DNA of 34,811 nucleotides, taken from the IMG/VR virus record IMGVR_UViG_3300021364_000082, positions 1 to 34,811 of that record. One strand, 5' to 3'. Shown here piece by piece: positions 1 to 6,669 of this stretch (its first letter is position 1; each line of letters opens with the position of its first letter). The notes beneath the pieces are model-generated. The model was not told the origin of the DNA and did no database searches. It saw only the letters and a list, made by a program, of their open reading frames with translations. The position numbers and the translations under genes are program-made. This DNA is from a virus.

Positions 1-364
1 AAACAACTCCTTGATTATCGTCGTGGAAGGTCATTTGCACAGGCTGATAATTAATCATTTTGTATATGATTAATTTTTTGTTATATTGATTATATGTTTC
101 TGTATCAAATTGAAAACTAGGAAGTTGAGAAGTTTTAATTAGTAACCCAAATTCGTTAACGTGTTTACTTGTATAGTTTAAAGCCTTGTGTGCTGTGTTA
201 TCAACTTCAAATCTCACATAATAATTAAATTTTGTTCTTGGTGCTAATCTAAAACTGTCGTCTAAAAACAACCTAGTGGCGTGCTGGTAATTAGCCGCCC
301 TACCTTTAGGATTAGTTATACCTGTAAATACATCAGTGAGAAATCTAGTAAATTTGTTTGCCAT
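1..364 (-). CDS. Tail-tube-like virion structural protein (C-terminus beyond window)
   Basis: The first 121 residues are present, reading from the ATG at 364 off the left edge. The N-terminus (MANKFTRFLTDVF) leads into a beta-rich segment with LAPRTKFNYYVRF (about residues 41-53), a stretch LLIKTSQLPSF (about 76-86), and PVQMTFHDDNQGVV at the visible end. From memory, this combination, especially QPV.(I/M)TFHDDN, is common in tail-tube-fold structural proteins of marine T4-like phages. It may be a tube or baseplate-tube-initiator relative, but I cannot assign a T4 gene number. It follows gp18 and gp19 on the same strand and is separated from them by a terminator. There is no Shine-Dalgarno sequence; TAAATA lies exactly 5 nt before the ATG, which suggests its own late promoter and a leaderless mRNA. 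Confidence 0.75.
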   Translation of the reverse strand, partial: MANKFTRFLTDVFTGITNPKGRAANYQHATRLFLDDSFRLAPRTKFNYYVRFEVDNTAHKALNYTSKHVNEFGLLIKTSQLPSFQFDTETYNQYNKKLIIYKMINYQPVQMTFHDDNQGVV

Positions 365-369
365 ACTAG

Positions 370-375
370 TATTTA
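370..375 (-). promoter_or_regulatory. T4-like late promoter element TAAATA for the partial tail protein
   Basis: The minus strand reads CTAAATA, five bases (CTAGT), then the ATG at 364. T4 late promoters (TATAAATA) start transcription about six bases after the last A. That would put +1 on or next to the start codon. This is inferred from the motif and the spacing shared with other genes here. Confidence 0.55.
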
Positions 376-380
376 GCCAT

Positions 381-411
381 AAAAAAAGCCCGGAAAAAAT
401 CCGGGCTTTTT
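381..411 (-). terminator. Rho-independent terminator after gp19
   Basis: The 6-bp stem GCCCGG/CCGGGC (388-393 with 401-406) is extended by A:T pairs. On the minus strand it is followed by a run of seven U. It lies about 20 nt after the gp19 stop and just before the next gene, so it should end the gp18-gp19 transcript. The A-rich other side means it could also work on the plus strand. Confidence 0.85.
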
Positions 412-430
412 AATTTCAGTATTATAAGGA

Positions 431-1072
431 TTAACCTTGAGCAGCGTTTGCACCAGTAGTTGCTTCGCCGAGTGATCTTTCGACAGCAGCACCAATACCA
501 ACACCAACACCTTGCTCTCCAGCACCCCATTGTACCATATTATCAAATCTAATTGATAATGCAACTTGCATTGGTTCATTAGTTGCGTAATTAGCATCTC
601 CGTAGTCAACGTTAGTTAAGAAACAACCGTATAAGTTTGCAGTTTCAAGTACATTTACTCCTGCTGGGTTATTTCCGTTACCACCGTCTAATACTTCAAT
701 CTTAGTTGTGAATTTATAGTCGATACCTGATCTTGCTGATGCTTGTTCAACAAAGTCAAATTGTTTCTGGACCTGCTGTCCAACCATTTTTTGAACTTCG
801 CCACTAGCGTCATCACGCAAGTTAAGTGTAATTGTTTCAAATGTATACTTACCTGCTAGGTATACTTTTGAGTTGTACACATCAAGTGTCATTTCTTCAA
901 AACCAACCTTTGGTCTTGAAACATCAACAACTTGTTTTGTTAATTCAGTCGCAGCACTTACTCCGAATCCTAATAAAGTAACGCGGAAGCGATACTTTAA
1001 TTTTGGCATCAAGAGCACTTGGTTGCCTGCGTCTGTCGGTACTCCAAAGTTATTAAGTGATGTAATAGGCAT
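431..1072 (-). CDS. gp19: Tail tube protein gp19
   Basis: This 213-residue protein should form the stacked hexameric inner tube of the contractile tail, through which DNA passes. It begins MPITSLNNFG and contains MPKLKYRFRVTLLGFG (about 22-37), VSRPKVGFEEMTLDVYNSK (about 51-69) and YTFETITLNLRDDASG (about 76-91), matching gp19 of marine T4-like phages by recognition. T4 gp19 is 163 residues; the extra length includes a glycine/alanine-rich C-terminal tail. The start lies 3 nt after the gp18 stop. Its Shine-Dalgarno sequence (GGAGAA, 8 nt from the ATG) is inside the last codons of gp18, so the two are probably translationally coupled. A strong terminator follows. Confidence 0.9.
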   Translation of the reverse strand: MPITSLNNFGVPTDAGNQVLLMPKLKYRFRVTLLGFGVSAATELTKQVVDVSRPKVGFEEMTLDVYNSKVYLAGKYTFETITLNLRDDASGEVQKMVGQQVQKQFDFVEQASARSGIDYKFTTKIEVLDGGNGNNPAGVNVLETANLYGCFLTNVDYGDANYATNEPMQVALSIRFDNMVQWGAGEQGVGVGIGAAVERSLGEATTGANAAQG

Positions 1073-1074
1073 AA

Positions 1075-4000
1075 TTAAATTTCTCCTGTGTTCTTGACAC
1101 GCAATGGAATGTAGATGAATTCAATTGCCTTAACAGGTTCAATCGCAATATCAACATATAGTTCGTTACGATCGATTCTTGCAGGCGTATTGTTTGTTTC
1201 ATCACATACTACCGCGAAATCGTAAATTGCTCTAAGACCAACTAGTTCAAGTAGTAAACTTTCTACTGCTTGTTTGACCTCATCCCTTGTTATCTTGTCA
1301 TTTGGTTCAAAGATATATGGACGAGCCAATTTATTAAGTTGACTACGTAGATATACTACTAAACGAGCAACGTTGATTCTGTCTAGTGCAGAAGCATTTC
1401 TTGCTCTTGTTTTTTGACCATAGTTAACAAGACCAACACCGTTGAAGAAAGTAATTGGATTTAACTTAAGATCATAAAGTGTATCTCTTTGACCTTCATT
1501 TAATGCAACTGTTTGGAATTCTCCAGTTGCTGCATCAATGTATCCAACTGCTGTAGCGTTACTAATACCACCACGTCTTGTTCCTGCTGGTGCAAACCAA
1601 GGGAACGATACCTGATCGCTTAGTGCAATTGTTCTTAGCATCATATGTGATGCCGGTACAACTGCATTTGCACCACTTAAATCAGTGGTAAATCCATTTG
1701 GATAAAACGCTGCTAGGTATTCATCATATGTTACCAAGCCTTCGTCGCTGTTGTCTGTTACTAGGTTCGCATTTGAACCGTAGTTTGTTAGTGTAGTAGC
1801 ATCTGCTGCTAATCTTAATGGTGTATCACCAACAACAAATGCTGTTAAGCCTCTGTCAATGTTAAGATTAACAAGATTGCTCATTACTTCTGTGTAACCA
1901 GGAGCAGCAATAATGTTGAAGTTTCTACGCTCTTCGTCTCTGATTTGACTGCTTGTGTCAATTGCAGATTTCATTGCTTGAACTACAACCATACGCTGTG
2001 CTTTTCTACCAAACGAACCTGAACCGTCTTCTTGGTTTCCTGACTGTGTTACCCAACGATCAGTTGCATAACCACTCATTGCTTCGTCATTGTAGCGTGT
2101 ATTATCTGCTGTTGTGTCAATGTAGTTATTTGCATAACGTTTTACATTACCACCGCTTCTACGTAGATTCCATAGCAACATACCCTTAGGATATAGTGCA
2201 GGATCTGGAGCATCTGGATCTAAATAGTCGCTTGTTAATAGATCTACAATCGATGCTGCTGTGTTTCCTGTTGCACCGCTTAAACCGTAACGTGCATCAG
2301 CAAATAGTACACCATCTTCTGTTGTTTGATCTGTTTTGTCTAGTTGTACCCATTCTAGTGTTAAACCATTCCAACGATAAATTGTTGGGAAGTTTTCTAG
2401 ATCTGCTGTTGATACCCAAATATCTCCATCTACTAATGGTGTACCATCGCTTTGTCCTGTAGTCGCACTTGGTGCTGTTGCACTTACAATTGGACCATTT
2501 GGACTTGCATTTGGATAACCACTTACAGAATCTTGATATCCTACCCAAGTAGTTCCGTTGTGTAGCATAATATCTACATCTGAAAACTCTGGGTTGTACC
2601 ATAGTTGACCATCTGCTGGCTCATTTTCAGGATTGTCAGAACTTGCAAAGAAGTCTGACGCTGCCAATGGCTGCCAGTTAGATGCAATAAAGTCTTCTTC
2701 TGCTCCTGCTGGTGCAGAGTACATATTTTGTGTACCTAAGTTTGTATCAATACTGTATGGAGTAAAGATCCCTGCTATAGGAGCGTTAGTTCCGTCAGTG
2801 ATTCTAAAGTCACCACCTAGTTTGTGGAATACTTCAATTTCATTGTCGTCTGTTACAGATGCTTCAATATTAGTAAAGCCTGCACTGTTAATAGCATTTG
2901 CCATTAACTCTGCATCACCAGTACCCGGAGTTGTTACTGTGAAACTAACTGATACACCACTGTTTAGTGCAGTAGCACCTTTTACAGATTCAGCAATTGT
3001 AAATGTGTTGCTTCCTGCTGTAAATGAACTTGCAGTAATTGCAGCAGATTTAATTGTTGTATTGCCAGTGTTTGCTCTGCGCCATACTCTAAATGTTGCT
3101 GTGCTTGGTGTGTCATCAAAGTTTGTGTTTTCGTTTGCATTAGATTGTACAAATAGTGAATCTACAGCAAGGTTAACACCTCCGCCTGCTCTATCTAACC
3201 AATAAAGTGCACCGTGTGTTGAACCATAAATTGGAGCATCAACTGCTACCCAACTTGTTGTAGCACTTGACCAATTGTATGCTCTCCATCTTGCACCATT
3301 GTTTGGTTCGGTAGTTTTGATCCATACACTTCCTGTTGGACGTGGTGTAGAATCAGCAGTTTTCCATTCTGGAACGTTAGTGTGTGGTGTTTGCTGTAAT
3401 GCTGGACCGTGGTATGTTGCTTTTTGTATACCTAACTCATCGAAATCAATGTTAGGTGTTGTACCACCGTCACCGATAATAATTGCATTTGCAAGTGAAC
3501 TATCGCCAACACTGTCGTCTAGTGATCCATCACTGTATAGGTATAATTTGCCGCTTACGTTTCTAGCAATAATACCTTGTGTTTCTGTAATTGAACCGTT
3601 AATTGACGCTACAAGATCATCTAGTGTACCAGTTACTTCGAAGTCAGTTCCATTAATTGTAAAATGTCCTGAAGTTGCTGTAAATGTTCCGCCTTGTACT
3701 GCCGGATGGCTAGCAGTCCAGTCGTTACTACCTACGTGAACCCAAGTTCCAGCAGTTACAGTTGAACCATTACCTGCTGACTTGTAGTAAACTTTTGCAT
3801 TTTCTTTTGTTGCTGAAAACGAACCGCTTCCGTCAACAGTTTCAAATACAATTGCATAATCTCCGATTGCTCCAACTGAACCTTTAGGAGCACCGTTGTC
3901 AATTTTTGATGCATCAGCATCTGTTAAAACTATTGGTGTTTTGTTTGCAAATTTTTGTCCACCGGACGTTGTAATTGCTGCACCGTTCCATTCTTGGATA

Positions 4001-4434
4001 CCCCAAGATGTTCCACGTGTGTCTATCCACCAAGTCCCATTGTCCGGATTCGCTCCCGGAGCCTCTGCGGAACCTGCTAGTTGTCCTAGGTCGACATCTG
4101 CTCTAGTAATAAAAGCAGCATTTGAAACGCCTAATAAACTGTATGCAGATAATAAACCATATTCATTAAGTTCGCTACCGTGAATAGGTGTATTACTCGC
4201 TGTCTTTTCAAAGTTTGGTACTCCAAAAAGATCTACTAATTCTTTCTGTGATGTTACTTTAAATGCAGAACCTGCATTCGCTTTTGTAGTAGCCGCTGCT
4301 ATACCTGTGCCTGCGGCATTTGTTTTGTCTTGCGCTGTTGCAACAATAATTAGAGGTGTTGTACCTGGTTCAGCAGGTGTATAAAAACTCTCATCAATTA
4401 CCGTAACTTCTACGCCGGGTGATTGTAGTGCCAT
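1075..4434 (-). CDS. gp18: Tail sheath protein gp18, enlarged
   Basis: This is the contractile sheath subunit that drives the tube through the host envelope. The start chosen is the ATG at 4434, which has AGGAGA 5 nt upstream and begins MALQSPGVEVTVIDESFYT, the usual sheath N-terminus. An in-frame ATG at 4479 is only a few bases from the predicted transcription start and has no ribosome site. The protein is 1119 residues, against 659 for T4 gp18. The C-terminal third (about 780-1119) carries the conserved sheath core, including SFPWFAPAGTRRGG, LNPITFFNGVGLVNYGQKT and IEPVKAIEFIYIPLRV. The middle is expanded and holds at least four short modules of the type G-x-(L/I/V)-W...(Y/W)-N-G..W near residues 133, 367, 609 and 670, probably displayed on the sheath surface. 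It is followed immediately by gp19. Confidence 0.92.
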   Translation of the reverse strand: MALQSPGVEVTVIDESFYTPAEPGTTPLIIVATAQDKTNAAGTGIAAATTKANAGSAFKVTSQKELVDLFGVPNFEKTASNTPIHGSELNEYGLLSAYSLLGVSNAAFITRADVDLGQLAGSAEAPGANPDNGTWWIDTRGTSWGIQEWNGAAITTSGGQKFANKTPIVLTDADASKIDNGAPKGSVGAIGDYAIVFETVDGSGSFSATKENAKVYYKSAGNGSTVTAGTWVHVGSNDWTASHPAVQGGTFTATSGHFTINGTDFEVTGTLDDLVASINGSITETQGIIARNVSGKLYLYSDGSLDDSVGDSSLANAIIIGDGGTTPNIDFDELGIQKATYHGPALQQTPHTNVPEWKTADSTPRPTGSVWIKTTEPNNGARWRAYNWSSATTSWVAVDAPIYGSTHGALYWLDRAGGGVNLAVDSLFVQSNANENTNFDDTPSTATFRVWRRANTGNTTIKSAAITASSFTAGSNTFTIAESVKGATALNSGVSVSFTVTTPGTGDAELMANAINSAGFTNIEASVTDDNEIEVFHKLGGDFRITDGTNAPIAGIFTPYSIDTNLGTQNMYSAPAGAEEDFIASNWQPLAASDFFASSDNPENEPADGQLWYNPEFSDVDIMLHNGTTWVGYQDSVSGYPNASPNGPIVSATAPSATTGQSDGTPLVDGDIWVSTADLENFPTIYRWNGLTLEWVQLDKTDQTTEDGVLFADARYGLSGATGNTAASIVDLLTSDYLDPDAPDPALYPKGMLLWNLRRSGGNVKRYANNYIDTTADNTRYNDEAMSGYATDRWVTQSGNQEDGSGSFGRKAQRMVVVQAMKSAIDTSSQIRDEERRNFNIIAAPGYTEVMSNLVNLNIDRGLTAFVVGDTPLRLAADATTLTNYGSNANLVTDNSDEGLVTYDEYLAAFYPNGFTTDLSGANAVVPASHMMLRTIALSDQVSFPWFAPAGTRRGGISNATAVGYIDAATGEFQTVALNEGQRDTLYDLKLNPITFFNGVGLVNYGQKTRARNASALDRINVARLVVYLRSQLNKLARPYIFEPNDKITRDEVKQAVESLLLELVGLRAIYDFAVVCDETNNTPARIDRNELYVDIAIEPVKAIEFIYIPLRVKNTGEI

Positions 4435-4492
4435 TCCATTCTCTCCTGGTAATGTAATAAATTCAAATTCATTACGCAATGTCTTGCTAATG

Positions 4493-4498
4493 TATTTA
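4493..4498 (-). promoter_or_regulatory. Late promoter element TAAATA for gp18-gp19
   Basis: The minus strand reads ACTAAATACATT. Transcription would start near 4487, giving a leader of about 50 nt that contains the AGGAGA ribosome site for the ATG at 4434. The motif matches the core of T4-type late promoters and recurs before other virion genes in this window. Confidence 0.5.
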
Positions 4499-4554
4499 GT
4501 GTAATTTTACAAAAATGGTGTTTTAAGGCATTAGAAAAAGGGGTAATAAAGGTG

Positions 4555-4560
4555 TAAATA
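4555..4560 (+). promoter_or_regulatory. Late promoter element TAAATA, 5 nt from the ATG at 4566
   Basis: The sequence GTGTAAATA, then TACGT, then ATG has the same TAAATA-N5-ATG geometry as four other genes here. No Shine-Dalgarno sequence sits in the usual window. The predicted mRNA is leaderless. Confidence 0.5.
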
Positions 4561-4565
4561 TACGT

Positions 4566-4901
4566 ATGAGACCACTTTGTAAGTGTGGATTACGACCACG
4601 TGCTGTAAACTATAAGAAGGGTAAGAAGACTTATTATAGGAGTCTGTGCGAAACCTGTATGACATATGGTATAGGACACGGAGTTCCAAGATGGGTTACA
4701 GCAGGTTACAAGCCTAAGAAATCTTGTGAAAAATGCGGATTTAAATCCCAGCATAAAGAGATATTCAGAGTATTCCATATAGACGGAAATCTCAATAACT
4801 GTAGATTTACTAATTTAAAAACTCTGTGTAGTAATTGTAGTTTAGTACTTGCTAAAGAAGGAATTAAATGGAAACAGGGTGATCTAATAGCAGACTTTTA
4901 A
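4566..4901 (+). CDS. Small zinc-binding HNH-like protein
   Basis: This is a 111-residue basic protein with several cysteine pairs: CKC (5-7), CETC (28-31), CEKC (55-58) and CSNC near residues 88-91. The second half, HIDGNLNN...TNLKTLCSNC, follows the treble-clef HNH pattern (H-x-D-G-N...N-L..L-C-x-x-C). Two catalytic positions of typical HNH nucleases look changed. The usual HH before IDG is FH, and the His expected after the last CxxC is Ser. It may therefore be a weakened or non-cleaving DNA-binding relative rather than an active nuclease. It lies on the plus strand between two minus-strand genes, and its 3' end overlaps the end of the dNMP kinase gene by 38 nt. Confidence 0.65.
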   Translation: MRPLCKCGLRPRAVNYKKGKKTYYRSLCETCMTYGIGHGVPRWVTAGYKPKKSCEKCGFKSQHKEIFRVFHIDGNLNNCRFTNLKTLCSNCSLVLAKEGIKWKQGDLIADF

Positions 4902-5496
4902 CGTTGTTATATAGATCATCAATACTGCCATCATTGCTTAATTCATAGTCAAAATTACTGCCAATCCAAGCCCATTCGCTGGCGTGGATCTTTTTTATCT
5001 TCATTTCATTAATTGCAAAATTTGTACCTTTATTTGCTTCAACAGCAAACTCATACCAATCAGGAAGTTCACCACGCTTGACCCATATGATTTTTCCACC
5101 TAGATTCTTAATTGCTTTGATTTCGTTTGGAAATCGCACATCACTTACAACTATATTATCTTTGCTTTGACGCAGTTTGTTTTCAAGACTGGCAATCCAT
5201 ATGTCATCGTGGAATGTTTTACGACACACTTCAGTACCCCAATATTGTAGAACCCATCTAGGAGTAAGTGTAGGCATATTCAAACGTTCTGCCCACCAAG
5301 GATCTATCTGCTCTCTCCATTCACGTGATTGCTTTGTTCTTCCTTCAAGCATTGTTCTGTCCCACCCAAAAACAGCAGCAACAGAATCTTTGAGTGAATC
5401 TGCAAAACTTTCTCTTCTAAATTCGTGAAAATTAACTAGATAGTCTGCTACGGTATCTTTTCCGCAACCAATAAATCCACAAATACCTATAATCAT
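4864..5496 (-). CDS. Deoxynucleoside monophosphate kinase
   Basis: This 210-residue protein resembles T4 gene 1 dNMP kinase, which phosphorylates deoxynucleoside monophosphates for phage DNA synthesis. A P-loop, GFIGCGKDT, is at residues 7-15. Other family features are DRTMLEGRTKQSREWREQ (46-63), WVLQYWGTEVCR (81-92), the VVSDVRFPNE segment (116-125, D119 and R121) and HASEW (171-175). The start at 5496 is fixed by TAGGAGAAG a few bases upstream. It is a nucleotide-metabolism gene among virion genes and has its own sigma70-type promoter, so it is probably expressed earlier than its neighbours. The 3' end overlaps the opposing HNH-like gene, so antisense interference is possible. Confidence 0.9.
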   Translation of the reverse strand: MIIGICGFIGCGKDTVADYLVNFHEFRRESFADSLKDSVAAVFGWDRTMLEGRTKQSREWREQIDPWWAERLNMPTLTPRWVLQYWGTEVCRKTFHDDIWIASLENKLRQSKDNIVVSDVRFPNEIKAIKNLGGKIIWVKRGELPDWYEFAVEANKGTNFAINEMKIKKIHASEWAWIGSNFDYELSNDGSIDDLYNNVKSLLLDHPVSI

Positions 5497-5523
5497 ATAA
5501 AACTTCTCCTAAGTAGTTTTTAT

Positions 5524-5552
5524 ATGTTACTAGAATAATTGAGATTTGTCAA
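5524..5552 (-). promoter_or_regulatory. Host-type sigma70 promoter for dNMP kinase
   Basis: On the minus strand TTGACA (5552-5547) is followed by 17 nt and TAACAT (5529-5524). The -35 matches consensus in 6 of 6 positions and the -10 in 4 of 6, with ideal spacing. The kinase ATG is about 28 nt downstream with a good ribosome site. No TAAATA element is nearby, which points to early transcription by unmodified host RNA polymerase. Confidence 0.6.
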
Positions 5553-5558
5553 GTTGAA

Positions 5559-5867
5559 TTATACGTATTTGTTTAATCTTCTTACCAATCTTGTTGCAGT
5601 ATTGATCTTTTTGGTTCTTGATTGGCGTCTTGCTTGTTGATATTGTGTTTTCTTTCTGGTTGTTTTCATACGTTGTGCTTGAGCAACATCTGGATGATCC
5701 CAACATTTAGAAGGGTGTGAAACCTGTCTACTTTTTCTAGGCCCTGATGGACAACGGAATTTTAATTTTACTTTGCCGCCTCTAGCAGTAGATTTTCCTC
5801 TACCCCAAACTAGTGCTTCGTAAAATTCTTCTAATTCGCCTTCTACTTTAAATTCTTCAAACTTCAT
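5559..5867 (-). CDS. Small highly basic phage protein
   Basis: This 102-residue protein starts at 5867, where its ATG overlaps the gp13 stop (TAATG), so it is probably coupled to gp13. The N-terminal 25 residues are acidic and amphipathic (MKFEEFKVEGELEEFYEAL). The rest is very rich in Arg and Lys, with KSTARGGKVKLKFRCPSGPRK and a C-terminus full of TRKK/ARRQSRTKK. The layout resembles T4 internal head proteins, whose MKTYQEF-type leader targets them to the prohead ahead of a basic body, but this is a resemblance only. A DNA- or RNA-binding or neck-associated role is equally possible. An ATG 15 nt upstream is less likely because it lies inside gp13 without a ribosome site. Confidence 0.7.
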   Translation of the reverse strand: MKFEEFKVEGELEEFYEALVWGRGKSTARGGKVKLKFRCPSGPRKSRQVSHPSKCWDHPDVAQAQRMKTTRKKTQYQQARRQSRTKKINTATRLVRRLNKYV

Positions 5868-6625
5868 TATCCGATAATCCAACTGTATCCTTGACCGCCT
5901 GGAACCTGTGTTACCAGTTCTGCTGTCAATCTTTCTAAATCTGCTTGACCTTCTGCTTTTAGTGCAGGACCATTAAGAGCCGTACCACCTTGTGGACCTG
6001 CAATACTTGCAAATTTTTCTCTTGCTTGACCTAACATAATTTTACAGTTAGCAAGTGTGTAATCTTTAATCCACTGTCCTGCATATACATCTTGTAGTAT
6101 TACAAAATCTGGTTTAGTGTTGTAACACCATAGAAGAACATTTTCTTCTCCTCTAGGACGTTGCATAATAGTTAATTTTTTGCTTTGTGGATGCCAAGTA
6201 AAGTTAATAAATGACCCAAACATTTTACCTATAAGTTCCTGATAGCCAGCAAACAATTCATATGTAGCAAGTCCGCCCATATTGGTCGAACTTAAAAGAT
6301 ATGTATTTGTGTATGCTAAGTTAAAAGGTTCAAACACTGTTCCGCCTGTTCCGCCACCAGTTCTACTTCCTACTGATCTTCTGTAGATTTGTCTTACCTG
6401 CTGTATTTCTTGTGGCAGCACATAATCATTTTTGTCTTGTTCTAGTGTTAGAGTGATGTAACTTTCTTCAACAGCATTATCACTACGCTGTCTAAACACA
6501 CCTAACGCCCTAGTAAGAGATGCTTCATAGTGTTCAGGGTCTAATTCTACGTCAATCATTCCTTCACCTAGGAATGCTTTCACATAGTCAAAAACCTTTT
6601 GTTTTTCAATATCAATTTGGCTCAT
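5867..6625 (-). CDS. gp13: Neck protein gp13
   Basis: This 252-residue head-completion protein sits at the portal-tail junction in T4-like phages. The N-terminal ELDPEHYEASLTRALGVFRQRS (about 27-48) corresponds to the T4 gp13 segment beginning ELTPDQIYDCIQRAL. The C-terminus, WIKDYTLANCKIMLGQAREKF...ALKAEGQADLERLTAEL...WIIG, matches the T4 gp13 tail (WVKDYATALAKE...RLIEEA...GILVG) in order and spacing. T4 gp13 is 309 residues. It is transcribed away from gp14, whereas the two are usually co-directional. There is no Shine-Dalgarno sequence, and TAAATA sits 5 nt before the ATG. Confidence 0.88.
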   Translation of the reverse strand: MSQIDIEKQKVFDYVKAFLGEGMIDVELDPEHYEASLTRALGVFRQRSDNAVEESYITLTLEQDKNDYVLPQEIQQVRQIYRRSVGSRTGGGTGGTVFEPFNLAYTNTYLLSSTNMGGLATYELFAGYQELIGKMFGSFINFTWHPQSKKLTIMQRPRGEENVLLWCYNTKPDFVILQDVYAGQWIKDYTLANCKIMLGQAREKFASIAGPQGGTALNGPALKAEGQADLERLTAELVTQVPGGQGYSWIIG

Positions 6626-6630
6626 ATTAC

Positions 6631-6636
6631 TATTTA
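6631..6636 (-). promoter_or_regulatory. Late promoter element for gp13
   Basis: The minus strand reads GCATAAATA, then GTAAT, then the ATG at 6625. The TAAATA-N5-ATG spacing is the same as at 364, 4566, 15369 and 32457, predicting a transcript that begins at or next to the start codon. Confidence 0.6.
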
Positions 6637-6655
6637 TGCCTTCTGCTAGAAACGG

Positions 6656-6661
6656 TAAATA
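6656..6661 (+). promoter_or_regulatory. Late promoter element for the gp14-gp15 operon
   Basis: GGTAAATA is followed by 8 nt and the ATG at 6670. With the oppositely oriented element at 6631-6636 it forms a back-to-back pair of late promoters in the 44-nt gp13/gp14 gap. No clear ribosome site is present. Confidence 0.5.
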
Positions 6662-6669
6662 AGTATACT

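Noticed and set aside
2633-3205. Long open frame on the plus strand (190 codons) opposite gp18
   Set aside because: It lies entirely inside the well-supported sheath gene, has no ribosome site, and its translation looks like the antisense of a Thr/Ser/Ala-rich protein. The same applies to other frames opposite gp18.
3275-3739. Open frame of 154 codons opposite gp18
   Set aside because: It is antisense to the repetitive middle of the sheath gene and has no promoter or ribosome site of its own.
4435-4479. Longer gp18 start at 4479
   Set aside because: It has no ribosome site and lies only a few bases after the predicted transcription start. The ATG at 4434 has AGGAGA and the usual sheath N-terminus.
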